From Anadara kagoshimensis (lineage: Eukaryota > Mollusca > Bivalvia > Arcoida > Arcidae): a DNA stretch of 64,000 nucleotides. This document shows positions 33,181 to 44,749 of the stretch, piece after piece; position 1 is the first letter of the stretch; each line of letters opens with the position of its first letter. Location: NCBI GenBank assembly GCA_021292105.1, contig CM037871.1, positions 16,251,960 to 16,315,959 of the forward strand. Direction: 5' to 3'. Position numbers and translations under genes: made by a program. The notes under the pieces are model-generated. The model made no database searches and was not told the DNA's origin. It saw only the letters and a program-made list of their open reading frames with translations.

Positions 33181-33990
33181 GCTGAGAGGAGCTTAATGGC
33201 ACTGGAATTTTAAGCCTTCTTTAAGCTCCTTTAAGCACTGGATTTTTTTATCACTTTATATATGTATAAAACTTTTTAAAAATATTTTTAATGATGATAT
33301 TTATTTCACAATAAACTTATTTTAAATTTATAATTAATTGATTTTTATTTTAAAAATTATAAATATGATCCTAAAATATTTCTAATTATATCTATAATGG
33401 TTTTAAAAAAATAATAAATAAAATGTTTTTATAATTGATATAATATTTTTCATAATAAATATGAATTTATATTAATTTTATTATATGTTGTTAATATTAA
33501 TCCTGTAATCTAAATAGTATATCAATTTTGACAAATTACTAACTTAATTTGTCCTCGGGGGTAATGGAACTCGCGACCCTTGGATCCCCAATTCTGGCCC
33601 CGCATTCTTAAGCATTAGGCCATGAGGAAAAGATTAAATGGATTAATTATTGATTTATACATGTAACCTATAGGAATTGTAAACACGCGACTAGCTCTTA
33701 AACTCTAAATTTTCAGATAATAATTAAATAACCCGTTTTACTCCATTTTTTAACAATTCATTCTATTATTTCTCTCAATTTTTTTAATTTTATAATTATT
33801 ACTTTGGTCAACCATTTCATCTAAAGAAGAACATTGATAAGTTAACTGCAGTCAAAGGATACAGGGATATACAACCTCACCTCTAATAAACTTTTTTTTC
33901 AGACCTACAACTATCAGCTATAATCATTAATTATTAATATGTTGTAGTTAAAACAGAGTGGTGCGTCTTTTGGTTAAAATAATTCAATAT
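33181..33990 (-). mobile_element. composite repeat with tRNA-Arg-like block, copy in unit 1
   Basis: Inverted relative of 9,786-11,045. On the minus strand: AATGGAGTAAAACGGG, GAGCTAGTCGCGTG, the tRNA-Arg-like block (33,550-33,632), an A/T-only stretch, then a short self-complementary end near 33,190-33,240 (AAGCTCCTTTAAGC). The end motif differs from CTTATAG and CCTTAAAG but holds the same place. Confidence 0.65.
33550..33632 (-). mobile_element. tRNA-Arg-like block
   Basis: Reads TCCTCATGGCCTAATGC at the A box and GGGTCGCGAGTTCCATTAC at the B box on the minus strand, and closes with GAGGAC, complementary to the opening bases as in an acceptor stem. The B box is poor, so a functional tRNA is unlikely. 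Confidence 0.65.
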
Positions 33991-34104
33991 ATTTTAAATA
34001 TATAAAATTCAATGGTTTTTTAATTATTTTTTTTTAAATCGATCATTATAATTTTGATACTGAAACAATTACTTTTTGATATTGGAAACGTGTTCTTGAT
34101 ATAG

Positions 34105-34109
<5 letters not shown>

Positions 34110-34180
<71 letters not shown>

Positions 34181-34195
34181 AGAGAGAGAGAGAGT
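34110..34195. repeat. (GA)n microsatellite
   Basis: About 40 GA units with two AAAG interruptions after a TATATA run. The copy-2 tract (58,196-58,240) is roughly half as long. Confidence 0.95.
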
Positions 34196-34221
34196 TGAAT
34201 TTTATACTGATTATTTTGTCT

Positions 34222-34450
34222 TGACAATCAAAAACAAACATACTAATCCTTGACCGAATCACAATCCAGAAGCAAAGGAGAAACTTTGGAACTGACAAGT
34301 TAGGATAGACACGTGAACTTCAACCAGGGAAGTGAGGCCGGGTGCTCCGGAAGGGTAAGTACCTCCTGTTAAGCTAGCTACACCCGCCACGTGTGTAATC
34401 AAAATTGTGTGAAAGGAACATGGAACTATGAGACAAACTATACACTAAAA
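34222..34450 (+). repeat. dispersed module, well preserved copy
   Basis: Has the full order: GAATCACAATCCAGAAGCAA, GGAACTGACAAGTTAGG, AACCAGGGAAGTGAGGCC, GTGCTCCGGAAGGGTAAGTA, CCTCCTGTTAAGCTAGCTAC and GGAACATGGAACTATGAG. Copy 2: 58,270-58,480. Confidence 0.8.
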
Positions 34451-34526
34451 TCTGATGTAAAAGTATTTTGAATAGCTATTTATTACTATAGACCAGTGAC
34501 ATACAATGCTGCTGTAAACCAAAAAC

Positions 34527-34531
<5 letters not shown>

Positions 34532-34585
<54 letters not shown>

Positions 34586-34671
34586 TTCTGTCTCTTTCTG
34601 TGTCTCTATTTTTCGACATTATTTATAACTGCGGTAATACGAAAATACCTTATTTTAAGAATAGCACGTAT

Positions 34672-34718
<47 letters not shown>
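34532..34718. repeat. two (CT)n microsatellites
   Basis: Tracts at 34,532-34,582 and 34,674-34,718. The Leu-Ser open frame across them is an artefact. In copy 2 the first tract is much shorter and the second (58,683-58,748) longer. Confidence 0.95.
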
Positions 34719-34724
<6 letters not shown>

Positions 34725-34916
34725 TACTCCTCCATGCACAGTATTTCCATAGCTTAATCTTTTCAGCATCTTGAAAAATATTGTTTCACAATTTTCTTCC
34801 AATCACTACCGAGTAAGTGCAATACAAATAGACTGCATAGTGCTGTAAAATAAAAATGCATAATAATATAAAATGCAATTACAATGTTCATTTTTCTATA
34901 TAATATTTGTCTCGAG

Positions 34917-35891
34917 TACTGTAAACCGCTTTATATTGGTGCATACTTATTTTAGCGATTGTTGACTGGTAAACATATTAGCGCAGTTTAATTTTAGAGT
35001 AATCAATTCCAGTCTGAACTATTAAATACCTCTTCATATAACCGTATTTTCTCGCCTAAAACCCACAACTTTTAGCCAAAAAAAAAAAATTGAGAAGGGG
35101 CTGCCAGGTCAAAAGAAAATAATAAAAATAACTATGTAATTGTGTTTTAATTTGTTTGATTTTAACTGAGAGAAAATCTCCGTAACTGACCCAGGAAGTC
35201 ACTAGACAGACAGATGTCTGCAGGAAGCTTTCATCATAATTTGGCCCTCTCGTCGATTAGACATTTTACTGAATAAATATTTATATTTTGTTTTTATTCC
35301 TTTAAATACCAACTTTTCTTAAAATACAAATGTTTCGACATACTGTCAATGTATCCCCGATAACAGCCGCTTAGATCATTATAGAGGTCAATAATTAGGA
35401 TTTATATTATGTTGCCGACATCACAGAAAAAATAAACAATTTTCGCATAACGGGTTTAATTTGTTGATATAATTGTTAATACTTTAATGTTTGAAGCCAA
35501 CTACTGGTAAATTAAAATTAATAACCTGAACAGGAGACTTGCCATATTGTACGTATCACATACAATGGCCAGTAATTAACAGCTATGCCAGTGTTCCCTA
35601 ATTTATCCGTTTGTCGGTGGTCAGTCTACCGGGTCTGGGTAATTAATCCCTAATTATTTATCATATGTGGGTATATTGATGGAAGCCATACCAGTGTCAT
35701 TCAGAACTATTATTATTTTAACATTGACTATATAACCATTTAACGTGCGTCCATACCCATTCCTAGTCACATCAGCTATGTACAGCGACCTTTTTGTTGT
35801 AATTTTACCGGCAGTTTTATTTTAGCGCTGACACTCTTATCGCCAATTGCGCTAAAATAAAACTGCCGCTAAAAAAACACGGTTTACAGTA
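34917..35891. mobile_element. TA-flanked non-autonomous DNA transposon (CTGTAAACCG ends)
   Basis: The element runs from 34,919 to 35,889 with inverted ends CTGTAAACCG and CGGTTTACAG, each next to TA, the target site of Tc1/mariner-type transposases. A second inverted pair lies inside near the right end (GGCAGTTTTATTTTAGCGC against GCGCTAAAATAAAACTGCC) and related TTTTAGCG words lie near the left end. No ORF. Copy 2: 58,948-59,925. Confidence 0.8.
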
Positions 35892-36937
35892 TGTTTTGAA
35901 TAGCAGGTAATTTCCTTTTTTATTTTGTTTTTCAATATTTAATTCCCTCTTGCGTTGTGTTAGATAATATTTGGAATTTTAACTACTATATATTTGTAAA
36001 TCCATATCCCCGTAACTTTCACATGAGACAAATATCAACGACGCAAATACATTGGTACAATGAAATTAAATTAGTTTGTTGTAGTACACTTCTTTCATTC
36101 TAAATTTAGATTTATTTTCATGACCTTAAAATTGATAATATTTATGATGTCTCTATGCTAGATTTATATTTGACTTCCATAGTCCCACGTTTCTTTCATT
36201 CTGTATTGGATTACACAGATGGCGGATCAGCTACACAGGATATCAAACCCCTAGTTACTTTTATACCGAAACGAACAGTTTATCATTTTAACAATTTTTC
36301 AATATAGAATCCGGTTTTTGTTTTAAATAGTAACACTCTGAACATATTAAAAGTACTAGAAAAAATGGCTAGTGACTTATGAAGGAAATCGCATTTAATA
36401 ATAAACCTAATGATTTTTTTTTTGATTTTTTTTTGCATAACACGTTTTTATAACTTATTCGGCCTGTGGTGAATATGACATACCACGTTCAAACATTAGA
36501 TAGATAACATTTATTACAAATGCAAATACATGTATTTCATGAATGGTAACTTAATTATTATTTTTTTTAATCGAAATAATAACAAATGTATAATCACACT
36601 CGTATTACGTTTGTTGTGTTGCTTCCCATCGACAGATGTTAAAAATAGATGAACACAAGACAAATGATAGTTTCCAATAAATTTTGCATTTTGTGGACAA
36701 ATCTTATTATCGATATTTTGGTGTAAAATATTTTTCCACATTAAAATTTAAAATGTATTTTAAGTAATAAATAGTTTTATTTTATATTTACTCCGTTTGG
36801 ATTTTTCAAAGCGAAATGTTGTCAGACATTTTATCTAAGTGATACATCTTTAAAGCACGCTTTCATAATTGATTCTGTGAAAATGTGATCCATGTTCAAT
36901 TTATTTCGCATTTTACCAATTTTGTGAATTTATCATC
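35892..36937. other. no gene recognised
   Basis: AT-rich sequence present in both units. A 75-residue minus-strand frame (36,514-36,741) is not fully kept in copy 2. No motif found. Confidence 0.4.
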
Positions 36938-37249
36938 TTGGAGATATATAGGATAGCATTTAACCTCCATAATGATATGCCGTCCAATGAAAGTAAGCAA
37001 TACGCCGCATTATCTACTCCAGATAAAGATAACGGTATAAGCCTACATTTGGTTGACTTCGGAACTTTTCTCAACTTATTAATTCCTCTCAACGATAAAT
37101 CAAGAGCAAGTATATCTACGCGGGAAATTCAGCATATAACCTGTTTCAAATCTAGGAAGGGGAGACAAGGAAATCCCACATATGTAAAAACAAAGGATGT
37201 TCATGCCACTAGCGTAAGAAATAATGATTTGCAAAGCGTTTACATTTGA
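36938..37249 (+). other. 103-residue open frame kept in both units, status uncertain
   Basis: The frame has balanced composition (NDMPSNES, YAALSTPDKDNG, LVDFGTFLNLLIPLND, GNPTYVKTKDVH) and ends at the same stop in copy 2 (61,294-61,296). The counterpart is extended upstream to 112 residues. I do not recognise a domain. The two copies differ by 1 silent and 5 amino-acid-changing substitutions in about 100 codons, which argues against present purifying selection. It could be a last exon of an unseen gene or chance. Confidence 0.25.
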
Positions 37250-38578
37250 ACATTTGGCGTTATGAAGTGATCCAGATCATACTCTGTCAATCTGTGACAA
37301 ACAAACAAAATAACATAATACGTGTGTATAACTTTTGTTTTATTATTATCGATTAACACATTGTTTTCAGTCTTCAATAGTTTTTTAGGTTTGTGGTTTG
37401 AATTTCGCGCAATTTTCTTGGTGATGTTGACTTGATGACGTAAATACGCATGTTTATAAACGATTTTAATGCCTCCGCGCATCTGGGAGCTGTAAAGATG
37501 TAACGATGTTCAAATATAAACACATAGATTATTACAAAATCTAGAGATAAAGGTAATAATTATGTCCAGGTTTTGTTAAATTGTTATTATGTTTTTGCCT
37601 AAAGCATATAACTAAACTTAATTTGAGCAGTGGACAGCGAGATGTTGAGCCCGAACCCGGGTGCACTTGCATAATCATAACAAGTGCCTCTATATAGGTG
37701 ATTGACAAACTTGCGTATGGCCTAATCAGACCCAAAATTGTTTACTATTATTATTTTTGTCATACACTTGTTTTGCGGTTCGCACACATGTTTTCATTAT
37801 TTATCAAAACCATGTGCGTATATAAATGTATACGAGTATTGTAAGAGTTATGCCGCTTTGTTCGTATGCTCATAAGTGATGATACATAGTCATAATTCAG
37901 GTGTAATTTTTTTTAGAAATTTCATAATATAATTGATAAGTATATTTTGATGACATTTAGTGTGACGATCGTTTGCTTTGGATCTGATTACTTTGATATG
38001 TGGTATTCAATGTACATTATTATCATCTCAGTTGACTTGATTGACGCGATTGATAAACGCTTAATTATACTTTTGACATTTTATATAATACTAGATCTGC
38101 AGTAGCTCGCTTACAAGCATTTGGTGATACGATTCTTACGTTAGAGTATTGACTGAACGAAAAAAAATCGAATAAACGAGAAATATCATACGGCATCAGT
38201 TATCACTTATCAATAAATCACCAAGATCACTTACACGTACCATAAATATATCTAGCATAATTTTGGAAAAAGAGGCATTCTACTTTTCATTAATTTTGTA
38301 TTTAAATGTCTAAATTTAAAAACAAAGGTACATTCTACAATAAACTAATTTTATTTTATTGTATCAATGCATTTGCGCTTATAAATGCGGTGTTGACATC
38401 TGTCCCCGATAAATGTCACAGGGATATGGATTAAAAATATCTGACAGTAGTTTTAAATCCAATTATTATCTTACACAACGCAAAAGGAAGTTTAATATTG
38501 AAATACAATATAAAAATAAGATTAACTGTCTTTTAATACATACTCAAGACAATAATATACAGAAAAAAACATTGTAAT
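37250..38578. other. no gene recognised
   Basis: AT-rich. Around 37,620-37,690 a GC-richer patch (GAGCCCGAACCCGGGTGCAC) resembles a B box on the minus strand followed by a short inverted CACTTGTTATGATTATGCAAGTG-like word; it may be a decayed tRNA-derived repeat. Copy 2 has the same patch at about 61,680-61,740. Confidence 0.35.
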
Positions 38579-38820
38579 TGCATATTATACCATTGTGAAC
38601 CTTTATTTTACAGCACAATGCAGTTTATTTGGATTACAATTACTCGTCTGTACTAATTGGAAGGAAATTGTGAACTATAGTATTTGTCATGAGGCTCAAA
38701 AATATCCTTCAAACGGACCAAAACATATTTTACTAAATTAAGCTAAGGAAGCTATGTATGAGGAAATATACCTTAGTTTAAGATAACTTTTTAGATTTTA
38801 ACTAACTCAAATATAGACAA
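38579..38820 (-). mobile_element. decayed retrozyme-like element, unit copy 1
   Basis: Homologous along its length to 57,107-57,341: CATATTATACCA at one end, TTTTACAGCAC, the ribozyme region, then GGACCAAAACATATTTTACT, AAATTAAGCTAAGGAA and ATATACCTTAGTTTAAGA. The ribozyme core is ruined: CUGAUGA has become CAGACGA, GAAA is altered and the GUC cleavage triplet is gone. Copy 2 of the unit keeps the same decayed element at about 62,600-62,850, so this insertion predates the unit duplication. Confidence 0.65.
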
Positions 38821-38984
38821 TAGCCCATCAAATGCTACATTTGAAACTGTATGACAAATGTGATGGTTTCAATTTTTCGATTGTCAATTTTTTTTTTGTA
38901 TGCAGCAATATATCTGTTTATAACTAAATAGTTGACTAAGTTATGTGCAAGCCTAGGCTTATCAAGGCCTTTTGAGTCCTAATA

Positions 38985-39215
38985 TTATTGATATGTTTGC
39001 CTTGGATATATTTGACGTTCCATAGTTCCATGTTCCTTTTTTGATTCAACTTACATTACAACCGTTAAGGGTATAGCTAGCTAAAGAGAAAATGCATACC
39101 CTTCCGGAGCAACCGGCCTCACTTTTGTGATGACATTTCACGTGTTAACTAATTTATCAGTTTCAAAGTGTTTACAATGCTTCTGGATTGTGATCCGGAC
39201 ATAGAATAGTATGTT
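38985..39215 (-). repeat. dispersed module, inverted copy
   Basis: Contains GACGTTCCATAGTTCCATGT, TAGCTAGCTAAAGAG, CCCTTCCGGAGCAACCGGCC and TGCTTCTGGATTGTGATCC. It faces the copy at 34,222 across about 4.6 kb. In copy 2 (63,000-63,200) about 23 bases of the core are deleted. Confidence 0.75.
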
Positions 39216-40778
39216 TGTATTTGATATTTTGACAATACACAAGGTTATGCCTATAAATTTCGTGTATATGTTAGCTATTTCGTCAATAAAAATACGGTAT
39301 TTTTATAACCGTTGATATTTACATTTGACAGTAGGTAATCATGTTTTATTGACCGGCAAACGTTTCCAGGTATAATTATCAACTGTCTAGATGCCCGAAG
39401 TCAATCCTGAGTATTTGTAAAAAAATGAAATATTTTCTGATGATGAAATAAACATGTCTTAACACAGTTTTCGTCTTGAAATGACGTTTTAATTTTATTC
39501 ATAGAATATATGAAACTCCCGTCTAACATAGATATAACAACAAAAGGTTGTCACCAATTTGTACGTTTGTATTTTTCAATTGATTTTTCATATCTAAATG
39601 TACTCATTCCAGACGATTACAGCCAAGTGTATTATTGTTTTAAAACAAATCAAAAGAAACCTACAAATCCATGTCAAAACCAATCCAAAACAAAAATATA
39701 CATCCACAACAAAAGTATTTTTTCGTATAAGGTTTTCATAGGTGTCAAGTTCTGTTCAATGTATTAATGGAGGACTAGGGAGAGCAACATTATTAACATT
39801 TCCATGTATATCGTTTCCTATTTTACACTGTAGCATTTGCAAATTTAAACAAATGGGAAAGACAAGAAATCTAGATATGAGTCTGCTCGAAATTGTGCAT
39901 TCCACAGTTTGTTTGTTACTGATTAATTCATAAGACCAATTCGATGTTTACATACGCACTTATTTTCACTTGTCAATTCGATTTTCATCTGGAGTATCCA
40001 TTCACACATATGTCTTTAAAATATTTTATAACGATTATTAAATACGCGGAAGCCTTGTCTCTGACTTGTTCAACCCCTCGGGTGTCCTGCATGGGTACTT
40101 ATAATGAATACTTATTAACCTTGTTACTCGTTAGGAGGCATTTATTCTGTAAACGATATTGGCGGTGCTTAAACTAGAAGAGCATACGGTGTCACTCTTT
40201 TCATGTTGTAATTTAACGTGTTTAGCTCAACGTTTAAAATTATTTTTTCTACAAAAATCGGTATCTTTGTTTTGATGGATAATTAGATGAACAACATATT
40301 GAAACAAGATGTGATACTGTCAAACACTGAATTTTAAACAATTAAATATAGTTTCTACTCATAGAATTCATTATAGATTTTTTTATCTTTATGTAAATAA
40401 AAAACGCATTAAACGGATAAATTTGTCTGGCGACTCCAATTTCAAAATTACAGTCGTTCCAATACCGAATAATTTCCATATAATGACTACAAACTCTTTT
40501 CTATTTTAAATGTGTTTTAAAACAGAGGAATTTTGTAATGTTTCTTAACATGAAAGTGAAACAGTTATTTATTTTTTCTGGAATGCAATAAATGATTTGG
40601 AAAATTATTTTGTATCGAATGCTGTTTATTCAGATCTAACAAAATTAATTATTTGGTATTTTAGATCGTTTAATAGAGTTAAAATGATATCCTATTGCAT
40701 GTTGTATATTATATTAAAACAGCCCACTGTCAATATAGTTACCATTAGGTAAACACAATATATATATATATATATATA

Positions 40779-40837
<59 letters not shown>

Positions 40838-40870
40838 ACTGATCTATCATTACATTAACATTGGAAATGT
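39216..40870 (+). repeat. right-end block of unit copy 1
   Basis: The last 1.3 kb is the segment shared with copy 0 (3,985-5,113) and copy 2 (63,540 to window end). Small open frames (39,510-39,767, 39,742-39,933, 39,944-40,177) are not conserved between copies. A (TA)n run at 40,759-40,834 is found only in copy 1 and lies 25 bases from where similarity to copy 0 ends. Confidence 0.7.
40759..40834. repeat. (TA)n microsatellite
   Basis: About 37 TA dinucleotides with one GA interruption. Confidence 0.95.
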
Positions 40871-40929
40871 TTGATTTTGTATTCTTTTTTATCTTTTTTG
40901 CAGAAAGTATGACGTTTTATCCTCTTGAA

Positions 40930-41240
40930 TCAAACCTATTAATATCTTTAAGAATCAAACACAAACATTTTTATCCTTGATCAAATAAGATTCAAGAAGC
41001 AGAGCGAAAACTGACAAGTCAGGTTTAACACGTGGACTTTCTTCAGGGAATTGGGGCGGATGTTCAGGAAGGCTACGCACTTTCTTTTTAGCTAGCTACA
41101 TCCGCCGTGTGTGTAATCAAAATAGTGAAAGAAACAAAAACTATGCGGCGTCAAATATATCCAAGACAATCCTAGAAACAAAGACATCAGACTTACAAAT
41201 AGTATGGACAATATCACAATCATCAACAATATAAATTTTA
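40930..41240 (+). repeat. dispersed module in the inter-unit spacer, long copy
   Basis: Starts near AAACACAAACATTTTTATCC and runs through GAAAACTGACAAGTC, TTCAGGAAGGCTACGCAC, TAGCTAGCTACATCCGCC and CAATCCTAGAAACAAAGACA to ACCAAAGGACCGGGG. The right part extends the family consensus. Confidence 0.7.
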
Positions 41241-41360
41241 CCAAAGGACCGGGGTAAGTATTGAGTGAAATGCCAACGTGATTTTGTCCAATCAAAGATT
41301 TATAATATATACTCTATAAGCTAGATGAGTCATGTTTAGTTTCCGGAATGAGTTAAGTAA

Positions 41361-41545
41361 TGGTGTTTAACGTTCCAGTCAAGAATAATTTACATTTATC
41401 GAGACGTTCCCTTCCGAAAGAACCATGGCTTTCATTTCGTAATGTCGCGTGCATGGCGAAAGAACAGTCACTACCAACTGTTTAGTTTTGGGTCAGTCCC
41501 AGCCGGTGTTCGAACCTACAACCTTCCACTTACGGAGCGTGTCAT
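41361..41545 (-). mobile_element. tRNA-derived bivalve-type SINE, internally deleted
   Basis: The tail (CGTCTCGATAAATGTAAATT-like on the minus strand, then GGAACGTTAAACACC) and the head side (GTTCGAACACCGGC at the B box) are present, but the middle is shorter than in the copy at 12,302. It is related to that copy through TTCGTAATGTCG and GGCGAAAGAACA. Confidence 0.7.
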
Positions 41546-42042
41546 AGGTTTAGGGAAAATATCGCAATTGATGGGTCCTGTTTTTACTCTTATTATACAA
41601 CCTTTAAAAATCATCTTTGATTTCATACATAACTGCTACGAGTAAAATAATCATAAATTCAAAGTGAACACAGCGTATTTTAAAGTTGATTGGAAACACT
41701 ACTTCTCTAAGGTGAGCAAAAATTATTTTGCATATTTCTTAAACCAATGAGCTTAGTAAATGTACACAATATCAATGCCACTCAATATAAACTTTTTCAA
41801 CGACTGAAGAAAAGGAGATGAGATTTTACGACTCAAATTTCGAAAAACTCTTACATTGAAGGTTCGTTGGAAACGTTGACAAACTTTATACTATGGCATA
41901 TATAAATCAGTTTTATATCGGTGTTAATTTACAGCATGAGACGTTCATTTCAGAGAAGTAGTATATAGGTCAAAATTGTGAAAAACAATTGTTTTTAATC
42001 TAGTGTTTTATTTGTTGAAAAACCGAAACTCCTATCGCCTGT
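41546..42042. other. spacer between units, nothing recognised
   Basis: AT-rich sequence unique in the window; no ORF or repeat found. Confidence 0.4.
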
Positions 42043-42103
42043 TTCATTTTCCGTACTCACCTTAATCATTTTTAAATATCTTTGTAACGATGTCAAAAGC
42101 ATT

Positions 42104-44265
42104 TGAGCTCGTCCAAGTAGAAACGTCCCTTATGGCAAACTATTGACATTTTCAGATTTTATAAGATTTTAATAGAACATTTCATGACCTTTCTAATGAT
42201 ATATGGCGTTTCCCAATTTACATGCGTAAAATATGTGTATTTTGGTCAATAAAAAGGGGCGTTGCTATTTTACATTTTTTGCTGCTATAACGTCATGATA
42301 ACGTCACGTTTAAACAATATGCCTAATTTCAGCGTTTTGTGATAAAAAGTGATTTATAAAATTCCCCGTGAATTCCAAGTGAACCGTGATGCTAATCAAT
42401 ACTTTATTACTTATCGTATAAAGACGAAAATGAAAACTTTGGCTTTTAAAATTTACAAATCGGTACATGACTTCTATACATGAATATAAGGTAATGATAT
42501 GTGTTTGCCCTTGTCTTTGGTGTGATCATGATTATGCATTTTACAACCGTGTTTAATTGTGTGCTTCACAACGCATAAATAGCAACCGGACAATTTTCAG
42601 TATACAATTAACCGCATTGTACATGTAAAAAGTACACTTATCGGACTGATTAAAATAAACTAAATTGTCTACACTTAGATAATAGGTAGATAATTTAAAA
42701 AGCTTGAAAACTTGTTTAGTAAACATGTTCTCTTGCCATAAAAAGAAACTGTTTGAGTTGAGTTTTGTGTTTTTTCACGAAAAAATCAATAGCTGATCAA
42801 TGCATTTTGACATATCTTTTGGTAGTAGAATTTCGTTAAAATGATGTAAACATTACAGTTTACAATGGAAAATCATAAATATAAAGCTTTTTTCTTCATT
42901 TTCCTTACAAGTTGACAATCGATTCTGGTAATATCGAATTTATTGCTAACTTCGGTCAACTCAGTTTAAAATGTATCGGTTAAACGGATATAGCAGTGAT
43001 AAAGAAGGTAGGATGTCGGCATTGAAAATTTCAAATTAAAAGAATGGACATGCTTGGAATGCAAGTTAATTATGTACTAAAGATGTATTCCTTAATTTCA
43101 TTTTTGCCATAAAACAAATGATCACTACTCAATCAACTCTTAATATTGACTGTTCAAATACTGAGTGTAGGAACAACTGCCAAGATAATTAAGGCGCACG
43201 ATAGAATTTCGTATAGATTCATGATAAAAAATGCATTTTTCTAGCAAAGCATATCCCCAAATTCAAAGAACCCGATATGGTACTAGCCAATAGATTTATA
43301 TTATTTTATAAAAAATTCAAAAGTAGCACGGGAGTGGTGTATATGTGTATGTGTCACAAGAAATTTTAGCTGGCTCCAATTTTTTTCTGTATTTACCAAA
43401 CAACATTAATATTTATCACAGTACTTAGCAATTGTAGGAAATAAATGTGCTTTCAAATCCTATAAAAATTGATGACATCACGCATTACAAAAATATATTA
43501 AATGACTACTTCACACTTCACATTCTTGAAAATTTGAGCGAATAATAATACAAGTAATAAAAATAATAGCTAGTCTAGAATTTCAATAACAAAAAAGCAA
43601 AGGCCATCGAATTTAAAATATCCGACGAAAAGAAACAAAAGAAAAAGAAAACAAAAGAAACTGGATAAATAAATAAAACATACAACAATGCAAAAAAATG
43701 AACCCGTGGCGATTTGAACTGACAACAGACATTTTTTAAAACATAATTCTAGAACGCTATCCATTGCGCCACCAACGTCAACGTAAGTTATATTGTTATT
43801 CTCATATACATGAAAATGCTAATTTGTATGGTAGCTTGTGACGTCATGTTGTTTACATTTGCCCCTTAAACCACAATATTCAGACAACGAAACTTCTTTA
43901 TAATAGCCGAAGAACCCATTGAATTCTTACACTCCAAGGAACGTGTATAGTTTAATAAGTCTTCACCTGCGACAATTGTGCTTTGATTTACTGTCGAATT
44001 TGTCACGTTTTAATTTATTCAATTTTATATTAGTCTACTCTATTGAAATATTAAATATATATTATCATTCTGTGATTTACAATTAGGTGTTCTCTGCTAA
44101 TTTCGATCAAAATAAACCTTTTCGAGTTAGCCTACTGTAGTTATTTTTTTTTCATTAGTTGAGTCATTTTGCGCAGCGAAACACACTTTTTCCCGAACTT
44201 TCGACGTCATTTTCTCCGTTTACGTCACAATACACATAAGGGACGTTTCTACTTGGACGGGCTCA
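42104..44265. mobile_element. 2.16-kb element with 31-bp terminal inverted repeats, copy 2 only
   Basis: The ends match at 30 of 31 positions when one is reverse-complemented: 42,104-42,134 starts TGAGCTCGTCCAAGTAG and 44,235-44,265 ends CTACTTGGACGGGCTCA. The empty site is seen in copy 1 near 19,412, confirming an insertion. Target duplication is short and AT-rich (2-3 bases, ATT or TT); I cannot fix it. The interior has no transposase-length frame. It contains ACGTCA words near both ends and a tRNA-like block. The superfamily is not determined. Confidence 0.85.
43700..43780 (-). mobile_element. tRNA-Arg-like block inside the 2.16-kb element
   Basis: Minus strand: GGTGGCGCAATGGATAGCG is an excellent A-box half of tRNA-Arg type; about 45 bases on, GTCAGTTCAAATCGCC is a weak B box. 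The anticodon arm is disrupted. A tRNA pseudogene or SINE head, unrelated in detail to the block at 10,454. Confidence 0.6.
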
Positions 44266-44420
44266 TTAAATATATACTTTTAGGTATGTCAACGCAATTC
44301 CATCCATGAAAGCGTTTGTAGATTCCACTTCAATATATTCGTGTTCCCTATGCATTTTTGCGGTAAGTAATGTGACGTGTTTAAATTCTGCTCCTTCTTC
44401 TGAACCTTCTTCATCTTATG

Positions 44421-44485
44421 GCAGTGGCGTCTCAATATAATGGAATATTCTTAACTGAGACGATAAACACCATAACTCAACTCTT
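44421..44485 (+). mobile_element. SINE tail fragment, unit copy 2
   Basis: Counterpart of 19,563-19,625 with small changes (GGCGTCTCAATATAATGG). Confidence 0.7.
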
Positions 44486-44749
44486 ATGGCAGTTTCTTTT
44501 CTTAAATATGAATATTTAACATATGATAAGCATTCATCTAAAAATACATGATTGATTACGTCTCATGAAACCAGTTTCACCTCCGTTGAACTTTTCCGAC
44601 AAAACAGACATCTCTTGCCTAGTAATTTTTCTCTAGTCTTCCTTATCTCGTTAAATGCTTAAAAACATGTATGTATATTTGATGGATTGATTTACACTTA
44701 AAGTTGAAATAGATATTCTTGGTCTGTAAAAAAGTTAAAAGTAAAAATT

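Larger units (their letters stand above)
19360..40870 (+). repeat. large repeat unit, copy 1 (~21.5 kb)
   Basis: Collinear with 42,043-64,000 over its whole length at an offset of about 23.9-24.9 kb, with high identity (estimated by eye at 97-98%). The left edge runs into the first codons of the mariner pseudogene; the right edge is the block shared with copy 0. Order: SINE tail, RT insertion, hairpin element, glycine-rich gene, MITE, dispersed modules, composite element, TA-flanked MITE, decayed retrozyme, right-end block. Differences from copy 2 are point changes, microsatellite lengths, small indels and a few clean insertions. Confidence 0.9.

Noticed and set aside
34496..34720. Leu-Ser-rich open frames across CT/GA tracts (also 7,594-7,809, 34,020-34,298 and 58,137-58,343)
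   Set aside because: They are translations of dinucleotide microsatellites whose lengths differ between units.
40759..40834. origin- or centromere-like AT tract
   Set aside because: A plain (TA)n microsatellite, present in only one unit.
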